From positions 992,001-1,056,000 of the forward strand of contig JADJIS010000002.1 in the NCBI GenBank assembly GCA_016706865.1: 64,000 nt of DNA. The letters are read 5' to 3'. Of the stretch, positions 27,235 through 36,454 are shown piece by piece. This DNA comes from Bacteroidota bacterium (GTDB taxonomy: Bacteria; Bacteroidota; Bacteroidia; Chitinophagales; BACL12). Numbering within the stretch: the first letter of the stretch is position 1; each line of letters opens with the position of its first letter. The notes under the pieces are model-generated. The model was not told the origin of the DNA and searched no databases. It was given only the letters and a program-made list of their open reading frames with translations. The position numbers and the translations under genes are program-made.

Positions 27235-28707
27235 ATGGTTTTTAACTCTTTACATTTTTTAATTTTTTTACCGGCTGTTATCTTCCTGTACTTCGCCATT
27301 CCCTATAAATGGAGATGGTTGTTGTTATTATTCGTAAGTTATTATTTCTACATGTGTTGGAAAGCAGAATATGCTTTCCTGATAGTTCTTTCTACCTCCA
27401 TCGACTATTTGTGCGGCTTGCAAATGTCGAAACACGAGGATAAAAAGAAACGAAAACCCTGGATGATATTGAGTATTGTGATGAATTTATCCATACTCTT
27501 TCTATTTAAATATTTTAATTTCTTTAACGATTCTGCACGCGTTGTATTCGATAGCCTAAATATTTTCTACAACGTTCCCGAATTTAAATTACTGCTGCCG
27601 GTAGGATTATCTTTTTATACATTTCAGGCAATCAGTTATACCGTGGATGTTTATAAGGGCACAGCAAAAGCAGAAAAGAATTTCGGTTTTTTTGCAACAT
27701 TTGTTGCCTATTGGCCGCAATTGGTGGCAGGGCCAATTCAACGTAAAGAAGATTTTCTTCCCCAGTTAAAACAAAATTTCGATTTTGATTATGAAAGAGT
27801 AAAACAGGGGCTCATCAGGATCCTTTACGGTTTCTTTAAAAAGGTTGTAATAGCCGACAGGCTCGCAATATTTGTAAGAGAAGTATATAATCAGCCGGGC
27901 GATCATGGTGGATTTGCTGTTATTCTGGCAACATGGTTATTTGCTATTCAGGTATATTGCGATTTTTCGGGATATTGTGATATAGCAATTGGTTCTTCCA
28001 GAATAATGGGTCATAATCTCAGGGAAAATTTTAAAACGCCATATTTCGCAAAATCTATCAGAGAATTCTGGGAACGATGGCATATCACCCTTACAGTTTG
28101 GGTGCGCGACTATCTCTATATACCTATGGGTGGAAGTAAAGTTTCGTTCCCGCGTATGCTATTTAATAATTTAGCTGCCTTAACTATTATGGGATTTTGG
28201 CATGGAGCCAACTGGACTTTTATCATGTTCGGATTTGTGCATGGATCTTTTATTGTGATCTCACGAATATGGGATAGATACTTTCCTAAAATTAATTTGC
28301 CTACACTTTTGCCAAAAGCAAAATGGCTGACAAATTTTTTATTGATGTTCTGGATATTCAATTTAACATGTATTCCGGATATTTTCTTTTGTTCCAGAAA
28401 TATCAACGAATCATGGATAATTATTCAAAGTATATTTAATCATCCCGATACAACATGGGCGCTAATTAATTCAAGTTCGCCGGCTGGTTCAACACCTAGT
28501 GTGATAGATTTTTGGCTGTCAATATTTTTTGTAGCAATTTTATTATACACTGATTATAATTTATATACGCATAAAGATGTAACGATAGAAAAAAGAATTG
28601 CTGCTAAACCGGTTTATTTAAGATGGGGATTTTACATTTTGATAACAGTATTGGTATCATGGTTTGCAGTTACAACAGATTCCGTATTTATTTATTTCCA
28701 ATTTTAA
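27235..28707 (+). CDS. MBOAT family O-acyltransferase (AlgI-like)
   Basis: 490-residue multi-pass membrane protein. The sequence LLPVGLSFYTFQAISYTVDVY, the WHITLTVWVRDYLYIPMGG block and the catalytic histidine in GFWHGANWTF are diagnostic of AlgI/DltB/PatA-type MBOAT enzymes, which move acyl (often acetyl) groups across the inner membrane onto an extracytoplasmic polysaccharide. The SGNH-like gene 3 bp downstream is the usual soluble partner that finishes the transfer. Context predicts O-acetylation of the polymer exported by this locus; the acyl donor and site are inferred. Confidence 0.9.
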   Translation: MVFNSLHFLIFLPAVIFLYFAIPYKWRWLLLLFVSYYFYMCWKAEYAFLIVLSTSIDYLCGLQMSKHEDKKKRKPWMILSIVMNLSILFLFKYFNFFNDSARVVFDSLNIFYNVPEFKLLLPVGLSFYTFQAISYTVDVYKGTAKAEKNFGFFATFVAYWPQLVAGPIQRKEDFLPQLKQNFDFDYERVKQGLIRILYGFFKKVVIADRLAIFVREVYNQPGDHGGFAVILATWLFAIQVYCDFSGYCDIAIGSSRIMGHNLRENFKTPYFAKSIREFWERWHITLTVWVRDYLYIPMGGSKVSFPRMLFNNLAALTIMGFWHGANWTFIMFGFVHGSFIVISRIWDRYFPKINLPTLLPKAKWLTNFLLMFWIFNLTCIPDIFFCSRNINESWIIIQSIFNHPDTTWALINSSSPAGSTPSVIDFWLSIFFVAILLYTDYNLYTHKDVTIEKRIAAKPVYLRWGFYILITVLVSWFAVTTDSVFIYFQF

Positions 28708-28710
28708 AAC

Positions 28711-29841
28711 ATGAAAAAATTATTTCTTAGGTTTGGGTTATTGGTTTTGATAGTTTTGGTTTTTAGCCAGATCGCTATCATTACTATGCCATTTTCCTGG
28801 GGGAATATCAGGCTTAACTCTAAATATGAATCATACGTTGAAAACAGCGATCAATATAATACGCTGTTTATTGGGGCAAGTACAACCTATAGGCATATTA
28901 ATCCTGTGGAGTTCGATTCTATTGTGAATGCAGAGCGACCTGAATTAAAAATAAAGTCCTATAATTTCGGCATTCCTGCAAACAGAACTCCACAATCAGT
29001 TTACATGCTTGAAAACTTAATTAAGTATGATAAATCCAATTTGAAATACGTAGTGATAGACCTTTCCGAACTTACAAAGATGGGTGCAGATAATCTTCAC
29101 AAAAAAGAAATGATATTTTGGTATACCCCGGATAATATTTTTGACGTGATGAAAGCTAGTTGGGAATCAGAAAAAGGAATTGCAAAAAAAGTAAGTGTTC
29201 CGGGTTTACATGCCTTTTCGTTCTGTGAAAAATCATTAATGATCGGAATGGGAACTGCCATAGTTCAACAGGCAACTGGAATGAATGTTGACGAAAGAAC
29301 ATTAGGGCCTGATAGAAGAGGATTTTATTCACTTGATCAGGAAATGAAAGATGATCCGGATGGAGACCTTGCTGTGCGTTATTCTGAATTGCGCACTCCT
29401 GATACCATAGCTTTTCGCACACAACGTTGTCAGTTTTTATTCGATAAGTATGAAAATGCAACAGTAAACCCGAATAAAACCATAGAAAAAAATCTCACCG
29501 ACCTGATAAAATATTGTGAGCAAAATGATATTAAATTAATAATTATGCTTTCGCAGCGTTTAGGCGACAGGTATGAATATTTGATCCCCCTTTACAATCA
29601 ATTGCCTGCAGAAAATAAAATTGGTTTTCAGGACCCTTCTGCTTATCCAATGTTAAACGAAAGAGAAAATCTTTTTGATCTTGCACATTTAAATGCTCCT
29701 GGAGCAAAAATATTTACCGAAATATTTGTTGATGAATTTTTGCAGAGAATTGATATGCAAAATGGTATTCAACCATCTGAAAATGCCAAACCTGATAGTT
29801 TAACGATCATTCAAAATACTTCTGCGGATGATTCGTTATGA
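28711..29841 (+). CDS. SGNH-type acyltransferase partner of the MBOAT protein
   Basis: 376 residues with an N-terminal membrane anchor (LLVLIVLVFSQIAIITM). FIGASTTYRHINP at 53-65 supplies a block I nucleophile Ser57, and DLAHLNAPG at 323-331 fits the block V Asp-x-x-His dyad (D323, H326), so the SGNH triad is plausible. Proteins of this build (AlgJ/AlgX, PatB, DltD-like) complete the transfer of an acyl group from an MBOAT intermediate to a polysaccharide outside the membrane. Tight spacing to the MBOAT gene and a 4-bp overlap with wzx support the role. Confidence 0.7.
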   Translation: MKKLFLRFGLLVLIVLVFSQIAIITMPFSWGNIRLNSKYESYVENSDQYNTLFIGASTTYRHINPVEFDSIVNAERPELKIKSYNFGIPANRTPQSVYMLENLIKYDKSNLKYVVIDLSELTKMGADNLHKKEMIFWYTPDNIFDVMKASWESEKGIAKKVSVPGLHAFSFCEKSLMIGMGTAIVQQATGMNVDERTLGPDRRGFYSLDQEMKDDPDGDLAVRYSELRTPDTIAFRTQRCQFLFDKYENATVNPNKTIEKNLTDLIKYCEQNDIKLIIMLSQRLGDRYEYLIPLYNQLPAENKIGFQDPSAYPMLNERENLFDLAHLNAPGAKIFTEIFVDEFLQRIDMQNGIQPSENAKPDSLTIIQNTSADDSL

Positions 29842-31352
29842 TCAGCAAACTTAAAAAGAAAATTGTAAGAAAATTTGGAGATCAGGATTTTTCTGAGATC
29901 TTTAAGAAGGGATTTTCCGGAACAATTATTAGTTTATTAGGAAGAGTGACCGGTTACCTGCTATTAATGGTGATCGGATGGCTATATGGACAAGAAGCCA
30001 TGGGAGTGTATACCGTTGGATTAAGTATTCTCAGTATTGTTGGAATTTTCGGAAGGTTTGGAGTGGATATGGCCATGTCGAGATTTGTAGCACAGTATAG
30101 CGCAGCAAACCGTTGGGACCTTGTGCAACATACTTACAAGATCGCATTAAAAATTGTAATACCTATTAGTGTATTTTTATCTGCAGCAACTTTTTTTATT
30201 ATTCCTTTTTTTACCGATAATTTATTTGACCCTACGGCACCCGATTTCGAAAAATATACATTGTACATGCAAATTTTTGCAGTGTCAATTTTGTTTTATG
30301 TATTGGGAGGATTAAGTGAGGAATGTATTAAAGGCCTCAAAAAAACAAAACAATTTAATTGGATTTCACAAGTTGTAAATCAGTTAGTTGCTATTTTGTT
30401 TTTATTATTATTCGGATTATTTTCCAAAGATCAGTTATGGGTTAATTTATCTTATTGTATAGGAATTTTTGTCGCATTTTTAATCGCTCAGTTTTTATGG
30501 ATTTTCTATTTAAAAAATCCTGTAATTGCGAAAAGTGAGTTTTTTGTAAAAAAAGAAAAAAAGAACAAAAAGGATCTGCCTTCCCAAGCTGCCCTTAATG
30601 CTATTATAGAATCGCATGAAAAAATCACCACCCCTGAATTACTTAAGGTTTCTGCTCCTATGATGTCGGCGAAATATCTTACCATGATATATACCTGGCT
30701 TGATATTTTGATTTTGGCGTGGTACGCTACTGAACCTATGGTTGCAATTTACAGAGTGGCAACCCGATTAACCTCATTGGCTACAATTCCACTCATTTCA
30801 ATAAATGCAATTGCGGGACCTAAATTCGCGGAGGCGTACGGTGCCAAGGATGATAAACGTCTTCAAAACAGTGTCAGGCAAGCAACCCGACTTATATTCT
30901 GGTCGTGTATTCCATTTCTTTTCTTATTTTTAGTTTTTCCTAAATTTTGTTTGTGGACTTTCGGAAAAGGTTTTACAACGGAAGAGGCAATTATTGTATT
31001 TATTATTGTAACGCTCGGGCAGGCGGTAAACGTTTTAACAGGACCGGTTACAGTGTTACTTAATATGACCGGCCGCCAAAAGGTTACCATGTATTATGCA
31101 CTGGCAACGGTTGTGATAGATGTTGGATTAAATTTGATATTAATTCCCATGTATGGAATTATTGGAGCGGCTATCGCAACAGCAGTCTCACGAACAATTT
31201 TAAATTTGGGATGTGCGCTGCAGATCTATTTTACAATGGGTATCAATACAATTTATAATCCATTTGCCGATATTGCCGCTGCGTTTAGTAAAAAGAAGAA
31301 AAAGAATAATAATAATGTTTCTGAAATAAATAACGATACGGAAATTGAATGA
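29838..31352 (+). CDS. Polysaccharide flippase, Wzx-like (MOP superfamily)
   Basis: 504 residues with 12-14 hydrophobic segments and the N-terminal GTIISLLGRVTGYLLLMVIGWLYG pattern of polysaccharide biosynthesis proteins in the MOP superfamily. A charged cytoplasmic loop (KKEKKNKKD, about 235-250) and a lysine/asparagine-rich tail are present. It should flip an undecaprenyl-linked repeat unit to the periplasmic face. It overlaps the SGNH gene start (ATGA) and its own 3' end overlaps the first sulfotransferase by 8 bp. Confidence 0.85.
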   Translation: MISKLKKKIVRKFGDQDFSEIFKKGFSGTIISLLGRVTGYLLLMVIGWLYGQEAMGVYTVGLSILSIVGIFGRFGVDMAMSRFVAQYSAANRWDLVQHTYKIALKIVIPISVFLSAATFFIIPFFTDNLFDPTAPDFEKYTLYMQIFAVSILFYVLGGLSEECIKGLKKTKQFNWISQVVNQLVAILFLLLFGLFSKDQLWVNLSYCIGIFVAFLIAQFLWIFYLKNPVIAKSEFFVKKEKKNKKDLPSQAALNAIIESHEKITTPELLKVSAPMMSAKYLTMIYTWLDILILAWYATEPMVAIYRVATRLTSLATIPLISINAIAGPKFAEAYGAKDDKRLQNSVRQATRLIFWSCIPFLFLFLVFPKFCLWTFGKGFTTEEAIIVFIIVTLGQAVNVLTGPVTVLLNMTGRQKVTMYYALATVVIDVGLNLILIPMYGIIGAAIATAVSRTILNLGCALQIYFTMGINTIYNPFADIAAAFSKKKKKNNNNVSEINNDTEIE

Positions 31353-32259
31353 TGTAAAAAACAGATGGCCCAATTTTTTAATAGTCGGCACAGCACGTGC
31401 AGGTACTACTTCGTTGCATGAATTTCTTGGCAATCATGATGATATTTTTATGCCTCTTCAAAAGGAACCATGCTTTTTTACTTTCTTCAATCAGGATCCG
31501 CAGTATAAAGATATGCGTCATAGATATACAACTACTATCGATGCCTATCAGGAATTATTTAATGGTCATGAGGAGAAAATTGCTGGGGAGTCTTCCACTC
31601 CATATTTATATTTTCATGAACAAACAATTTCCAATATAAAAAAACTGGTACCGGAATATAGAAAAATAAAAATATTAATTGTTCTGCGTGATCCTTCTGA
31701 ACGCGCTTATTCGCAATACATGCACAACAGGAGAGATCTTCGGGAACCATTAACCTTTGAAGAAGCGATAAAGGAAGAAGAAATTCGGAAAAAAGAAAAC
31801 TGGCACTTCGATTTTTTTTATACTGATAAAGGATTTTATTATGAACAGGTGAAAAACTATCTCGACAATTTTGATGATGTGAAAATTGTATTTTACGACA
31901 CCCTTGAAAAAAATCCGGATAAATTATTAGAAGATATTTATTCCTTTCTTCAAGTTAAGGGTTCTGAAAAAAAGGAAATGATAAGAAGAAACCAGAGCGG
32001 AGAAATGAAGGTGAAGTGGTTTAAACAAATAATTACAACAAGAAAAAATCCCGTTCTGAATTTTTTTAGAAAAGGAATGAACAGGGAAACAAAGAAAAAA
32101 TTACGCAATTGGATCAAAGATAAATTGTTGCGCTACAATCTGAAAAAAACAGAGATGGATCCGAAAACGAGACAATTGCTTATTAAAAAATACAAAGAGG
32201 ATATTTTAAAATTACAAACTATTGTGGAAAGAGATCTGAGCGATTGGCTCAGGGTATAA
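31345..32259 (+). CDS. Sulfotransferase family protein 1 of the locus
   Basis: 304 residues, TTG start overlapping wzx by 8 bp; there is no internal ATG before the first motif. The 5'-phosphosulfate-binding loop is VGTARAGTTSLHEFL (the family has GxxKxGTT; here Arg replaces the Lys), and the 3'-phosphate-binding motif is VLRDPSERAYSQYMHNRR (about 111-128). Both identify a PAPS-dependent carbohydrate sulfotransferase. It should sulfate sugar residues of the polymer or its lipid-linked precursor in the cytoplasm. Gene 2 of the same family follows by 1 bp. Confidence 0.85.
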   Translation: MNDVKNRWPNFLIVGTARAGTTSLHEFLGNHDDIFMPLQKEPCFFTFFNQDPQYKDMRHRYTTTIDAYQELFNGHEEKIAGESSTPYLYFHEQTISNIKKLVPEYRKIKILIVLRDPSERAYSQYMHNRRDLREPLTFEEAIKEEEIRKKENWHFDFFYTDKGFYYEQVKNYLDNFDDVKIVFYDTLEKNPDKLLEDIYSFLQVKGSEKKEMIRRNQSGEMKVKWFKQIITTRKNPVLNFFRKGMNRETKKKLRNWIKDKLLRYNLKKTEMDPKTRQLLIKKYKEDILKLQTIVERDLSDWLRV

Positions 32260-32260
32260 T

Positions 32261-33139
32261 ATGAAAGAGCTGAAACAAAATTTCATTTGTATAGGTGCGC
32301 AAAAAGCTGGCACTACAACCCTGGCAGATATTTTATATCAGCATAGTGAAATTTGTATTCCTCCCATTAAAGAAACAAAGTTTTTTTTATTTGATACCGA
32401 TTATCAAAAAGGCAACTCTTTTTATAATAGTTATTTTACAAATTATCAGGGACAAAAAGCAGTTGGAGAATTTGACCCTGATTATTTATTGTTCCCATTT
32501 ACTGCAAAACGCATTGCAGAAACACTTGGCGAAAAAGTAAAAATAATTGTTGTTTTAAGAAATCCTGCCGACAGGGCATATTCTCATTATCTTATGACCA
32601 GGAAAAAAGGGTTGGAGGATCTGGATTTTGAAAATGCAATTTTGGAGGAAAAAAATAGAAAACAGGATATCAAAAAACAAAAAATATTTGCATATATAGA
32701 AAGAGGGATGTATGGCAAACATTTAAATGAATTTTTAAAAGTATTCCCGCCTGAAAATTTTCTTTTTTTGGTATTTGAGGAAGATTTTATACAAAACAAA
32801 GAAAATACGATTAAAAAGGTCCAGGAATTTTTGAATGTGGCCTATGAAGCCCTGGATATTAATATTCATAGCAATGAGGCCGGGGAAGCGCAAAACGAGA
32901 TTATCAGAGATTTGGTAAGAAAACCTAATTTTGCGAAGAAATTTTTGAAGTTTGTTCTTCCTTCCAAGGAGGCCAGAAAAAACATAAGAAAATTTTTCAT
33001 CCGCAAGAATATCCAAAAAGTAGCCAGTCCTAAATTATCACAGGAAGTGAGAAGTAGAATTTTGCTGACATATTTTATAGATGATATTCATTTAACAGAA
33101 CAATTAATAAACCGCAACCTGGGAGTTTGGTATAAATAA
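32261..33139 (+). CDS. Sulfotransferase family protein 2 of the locus
   Basis: 292 residues; PAPS loop IGAQKAGTTTLADIL near 10-24 with the canonical Lys, and 3'-phosphate motif VVLRNPADRAYSHYLMTRK near 100-118. Similar in build to the preceding gene. Cytoplasmic PAPS-dependent sulfation of a sugar is predicted; regiochemistry and acceptor cannot be read from the sequence. It is followed by the polymerase-like membrane gene with 1 bp between them, so the block is one transcription unit. Confidence 0.87.
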   Translation: MKELKQNFICIGAQKAGTTTLADILYQHSEICIPPIKETKFFLFDTDYQKGNSFYNSYFTNYQGQKAVGEFDPDYLLFPFTAKRIAETLGEKVKIIVVLRNPADRAYSHYLMTRKKGLEDLDFENAILEEKNRKQDIKKQKIFAYIERGMYGKHLNEFLKVFPPENFLFLVFEEDFIQNKENTIKKVQEFLNVAYEALDINIHSNEAGEAQNEIIRDLVRKPNFAKKFLKFVLPSKEARKNIRKFFIRKNIQKVASPKLSQEVRSRILLTYFIDDIHLTEQLINRNLGVWYK

Positions 33140-33140
33140 A

Positions 33141-34478
33141 ATGGGGATATTAGCACAGGAAAAAGGTATATTTAAAGAACCAATATCCGTTTTTGGTAAA
33201 ACGGTTATATTGATCATATTTATTTTATTTACAACAAGGATTTTAACACGAACCCCACTTGTAGACTACTACACTCCATTTGAAATTCTTTGGTATTTAT
33301 TTATTATCAGTTTTACAGTCGTATACGCTCTCTATATTTTTATGGTGCGTAAAACAATTGATGAAATTAACTATTATTATGTAATGATAATTGTTCTTCC
33401 GGTCTGGGCAGGACTTGCCGCTGTAATTAGTGAAGGGCAAAATTTCATGATCGGACTTTCTTCGCAACGCCATTGGTACGGAATAAGCGGAATTTTCGTA
33501 ATTATTTACCTGCTGCAAACACGTTTTATTACCATCGGCGACCTCTATAGAGCACTTATTTGGCTTGGATGGGGAACAATGATTTATTTTATCATGTGTT
33601 ATTTATTTCTCGACCCAAAAGCTTATCTGGATTATTCTTTTGTTGGATTTAGCGATATTAAAGGTGGATATCGATTTAAATTTGGAATTGACTTTATTGC
33701 ATTCCTTTCAGTATACTATACGGTTAAATATGTTAAACAACGCGATAGAGTAAGTTTATGGTTTTCTGTAATCAATTTGTCGTATCTCTTTTTCCTCCAT
33801 CAGGGACGCTCCGTAATGCTTTCCGTTATAGCTACACTTTTTGTATTTTACATGTTTGAAGTGAACTGGCAGCGAGCAGTCAGGATTTTCACCTCTATTG
33901 GAGTTGGATTTCTTGTGATCATGGGTATTATGTATGCCATTATTCCTGATCGGGTAAGTGAATATATTTTTCAATATACCAGTTTATTTGCCTTAATTTT
34001 TACCGGCGATGTCACGGGAGAAAGTTCTGTTGATGCGCGCATCGAAGAGATAGGTATTTTATTGATCTATCTGCAGGATTATGCCATCGGCTGGTGGATA
34101 GGAGTGGGAAAACTTGGAGCTGAAACTCAAACCTCTTCAGGAGTTAATGATATAACAACGGTTCCTCCGGGTGATATCGGAATTCTGGGTTCTATTATGA
34201 CTTATGGAATTCTGGGATCTTTGGTAATTTATTTTCAATTTTTGATCGCGTTCAGAAGCTTTAAATTTATCAGAAGATATAAACATGAGCCATTTATGAT
34301 TGCCTCAAAATATTTTTTGATATTTTGTTTTTTATCTTCGTTGGCGAAAGGATATTTATTTATGCAACCAGGTTCTACTGCTGTATTTATTCTAATAATT
34401 TATGCATATAAATTGTTAGAGGTGCAAATGGATAAACAAGGTTTGCCTGAAACTATAGCACTTAAAAATTCATTTTAA
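33141..34478 (+). CDS. Wzy-like O-antigen/exopolysaccharide polymerase (ligase-fold membrane protein)
   Basis: 445 residues, about eleven hydrophobic segments with a large loop at about 280-340 (GESSVDARIEEIG to SSGVNDITTVPPGDIGILG). Such a loop between late TM segments, with Arg and Asp residues, is typical of Wzy polymerases and WaaL-type ligases. Sequence is too variable for a firm motif call, so the identification rests on topology plus its place between wzz, wzx and sulfotransferases. It would polymerise repeat units in the periplasm. Confidence 0.7.
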   Translation: MGILAQEKGIFKEPISVFGKTVILIIFILFTTRILTRTPLVDYYTPFEILWYLFIISFTVVYALYIFMVRKTIDEINYYYVMIIVLPVWAGLAAVISEGQNFMIGLSSQRHWYGISGIFVIIYLLQTRFITIGDLYRALIWLGWGTMIYFIMCYLFLDPKAYLDYSFVGFSDIKGGYRFKFGIDFIAFLSVYYTVKYVKQRDRVSLWFSVINLSYLFFLHQGRSVMLSVIATLFVFYMFEVNWQRAVRIFTSIGVGFLVIMGIMYAIIPDRVSEYIFQYTSLFALIFTGDVTGESSVDARIEEIGILLIYLQDYAIGWWIGVGKLGAETQTSSGVNDITTVPPGDIGILGSIMTYGILGSLVIYFQFLIAFRSFKFIRRYKHEPFMIASKYFLIFCFLSSLAKGYLFMQPGSTAVFILIIYAYKLLEVQMDKQGLPETIALKNSF

Positions 34479-34495
34479 ATTTAAATTTGTAAAGC

Positions 34496-35494
34496 ATGCA
34501 ATTGATCGACAAGGAAAAAAAAATACTCGTAATTGGATCCCTAAATGCCAATCCTGCCGATAGAGAAATTAGTCGTGACAATATTCGTTCTATGCAACTC
34601 ATTGATGAGGATACTAAAATAGTGCCCGTAAATTTTTTTAATGCATGGGGAGACCTTGGCATGAGTAGCATGTGTTGGCACGAGAATGATCCTTATGTCC
34701 TATATATCGCTTCCAGTAATGAAGTATTTCGTTTTATTTTAAAGGACAACCGGTACGAAAAATTGGAAATACCCAATCTTACCGATATTCATGAAATTAC
34801 CATGATCGGAAAATTTATTTGGATATCCAATACAAAACATGATGAAATAGTAAGTTATAATATTGAAACAAATTCAATTGGCGAACGCATAAATCTAACA
34901 GATTTTAAATCAAACGCTCCGGAAGAGGGTGAAAGTGATGCAGATACGGAAGTAGTGGATAAATTTCATTGTAATCTTATTTTCGAAGGGTATGAAGGTG
35001 ATCTTTATATTTTAGTTCATCATACTTCCGGCCGTCAATTAATGAAAAGAATTGCCCAAAAATTTATTAAAAGTCAGGGAAATGGTGGAGTGGTGAATAT
35101 TTCAAAAAGAAAAAGATTTCCGTTAAATTTTAAGGCTCCACATAGTGTAAGAAAGATAAATAATCAATATTGGGTGTTTGACAGCGGACATTTTGAATTA
35201 AAAATATTTGATAAGAACTGGAATTTTTTAAGAACTATGGATACCAAAGGTTTTGGAAGAGGAGGAGATCTGGATAGCAATAAAAATCTGTATTACGGTG
35301 GTGTAAGCGAAACACGAAAAAGATATCTCGGATTGTTTCCGGGTGGTGAAGCCGTTCCCAATATGGTGCAGGTAATTTCGGTGCCAGATTATAAATTGAT
35401 TGGCTCTGTTAAAATCCCGAACATTGAACAAATAAACAACGTATATTGTTTGCAAAAAGATGTTGCCGATCTATTGTTGAACTTTAAAGCATAA
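34496..35494 (+). CDS. Unrecognised protein, probable beta-propeller, in exopolysaccharide locus
   Basis: 332 residues, no signal peptide, no membrane segment. The body has regularly spaced 'W..N.....V..' and 'D.....F....' strands (FIWISNTKHDEIVSYN, YWVFDSGHFELKIFD, NVYCLQKDVADLL), which suggests a small beta-propeller resembling the uncharacterised DUF4915/TIGR03032-like proteins. GGDLDSNKNLYYGG near 260 looks like a blade loop. No catalytic motif seen. It lies between wzy and a sulfotransferase, with the next start touching its stop, so a role in polymer modification or its control is likely but unproven. Confidence 0.5.
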   Translation: MQLIDKEKKILVIGSLNANPADREISRDNIRSMQLIDEDTKIVPVNFFNAWGDLGMSSMCWHENDPYVLYIASSNEVFRFILKDNRYEKLEIPNLTDIHEITMIGKFIWISNTKHDEIVSYNIETNSIGERINLTDFKSNAPEEGESDADTEVVDKFHCNLIFEGYEGDLYILVHHTSGRQLMKRIAQKFIKSQGNGGVVNISKRKRFPLNFKAPHSVRKINNQYWVFDSGHFELKIFDKNWNFLRTMDTKGFGRGGDLDSNKNLYYGGVSETRKRYLGLFPGGEAVPNMVQVISVPDYKLIGSVKIPNIEQINNVYCLQKDVADLLLNFKA

Positions 35495-36454
35495 ATGGAG
35501 AACTATAAAACCATATTGCCTACATTTATTGTTGTTGGCGCCAATAAAGGCGGCACAACTTCTATATATCATTATTTAAAACAACATAAACAGGTTTATT
35601 TATCCCCTGTAAAGGAACCCCATTTTTTTTCGAAGGATATAGATGTGAATTTATTTAAAAGAGAATTCGCACAAAATAAATTGCAGGATATCGATAAGTA
35701 TGTGAACGGCGAAATGAAGGAAGAATTTCATGCTGCTTTCATAAGAGATGTCGAGCAGTATAAAAAATTATTTTCTAAAGTACAAGACCAAAAAGCTGTT
35801 GGAGAACTAAGCACGTCCTATTTATTTTCAGAAGTAGCAGCAAAGGAAATTAAAGCTTTGATACCTGACTGTAAGATCATTATTTGTTTGAGAAATCCTT
35901 TCGATAGAGCGTATTCTCATTACAGAATGAATTTGTGGACCGGAAACAGCAACGAATTTGATTTTTATAAGGCTTTGGTAGAAGATTATGATTATAAACC
36001 TAAAGTTTGGGGTAATGCCCATTTGTATACAGAGATCGGTTTATATTATCAACAGGTAAAACGATATTTAGATCTATTTGGTAAGGATAATGTGAAGATC
36101 ATTTTTACTGAGGATATGAAAAAGAATGCGGCTCAGGTTGTAAAAGAATTATATGAATTTATTGGGGTGGATAGTTCCTTCGTGCCCGATACCTCTACAA
36201 GGTACAATGAAGTATTTACTCCAAAATATAAAAATATTACCTGGTTTCTCAATAAATCAGGTATTCGGCCGTTGATGAAAAGATTATCACCGCAGGTGCT
36301 GAAAAATATTTTTGTAAAAGTATTTTATAAGGGAAAGGGAGAAAAAGGTGAAATACCTGCAAACGCTAAACAATTTATGTTAGAAAAGTTTTCCGAAGAT
36401 ATTTCCAAGTTATCCGTATTGTTGAACAAAGACCTGTCAAACTGGATTAAATGA
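35495..36454 (+). CDS. Sulfotransferase family protein 3 of the locus
   Basis: 319 residues. PAPS loop VVGANKGGTTSIYHYL near 13-28 and 3'-phosphate motif ICLRNPFDRAYSHYRMN near 129-145. It is clearly closer to the fifth sulfotransferase of the locus than to the first two: both share a VNGEM/LSGDM insertion, an EQYKKLF/EQYQKLF segment and a similar C-terminal WFLNKSG../YWLTQIG.. stretch, suggesting duplication. The start directly follows the stop of the propeller-like gene, and the 3' end overlaps the GT2 gene (ATGA). Confidence 0.87.
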   Translation: MENYKTILPTFIVVGANKGGTTSIYHYLKQHKQVYLSPVKEPHFFSKDIDVNLFKREFAQNKLQDIDKYVNGEMKEEFHAAFIRDVEQYKKLFSKVQDQKAVGELSTSYLFSEVAAKEIKALIPDCKIIICLRNPFDRAYSHYRMNLWTGNSNEFDFYKALVEDYDYKPKVWGNAHLYTEIGLYYQQVKRYLDLFGKDNVKIIFTEDMKKNAAQVVKELYEFIGVDSSFVPDTSTRYNEVFTPKYKNITWFLNKSGIRPLMKRLSPQVLKNIFVKVFYKGKGEKGEIPANAKQFMLEKFSEDISKLSVLLNKDLSNWIK

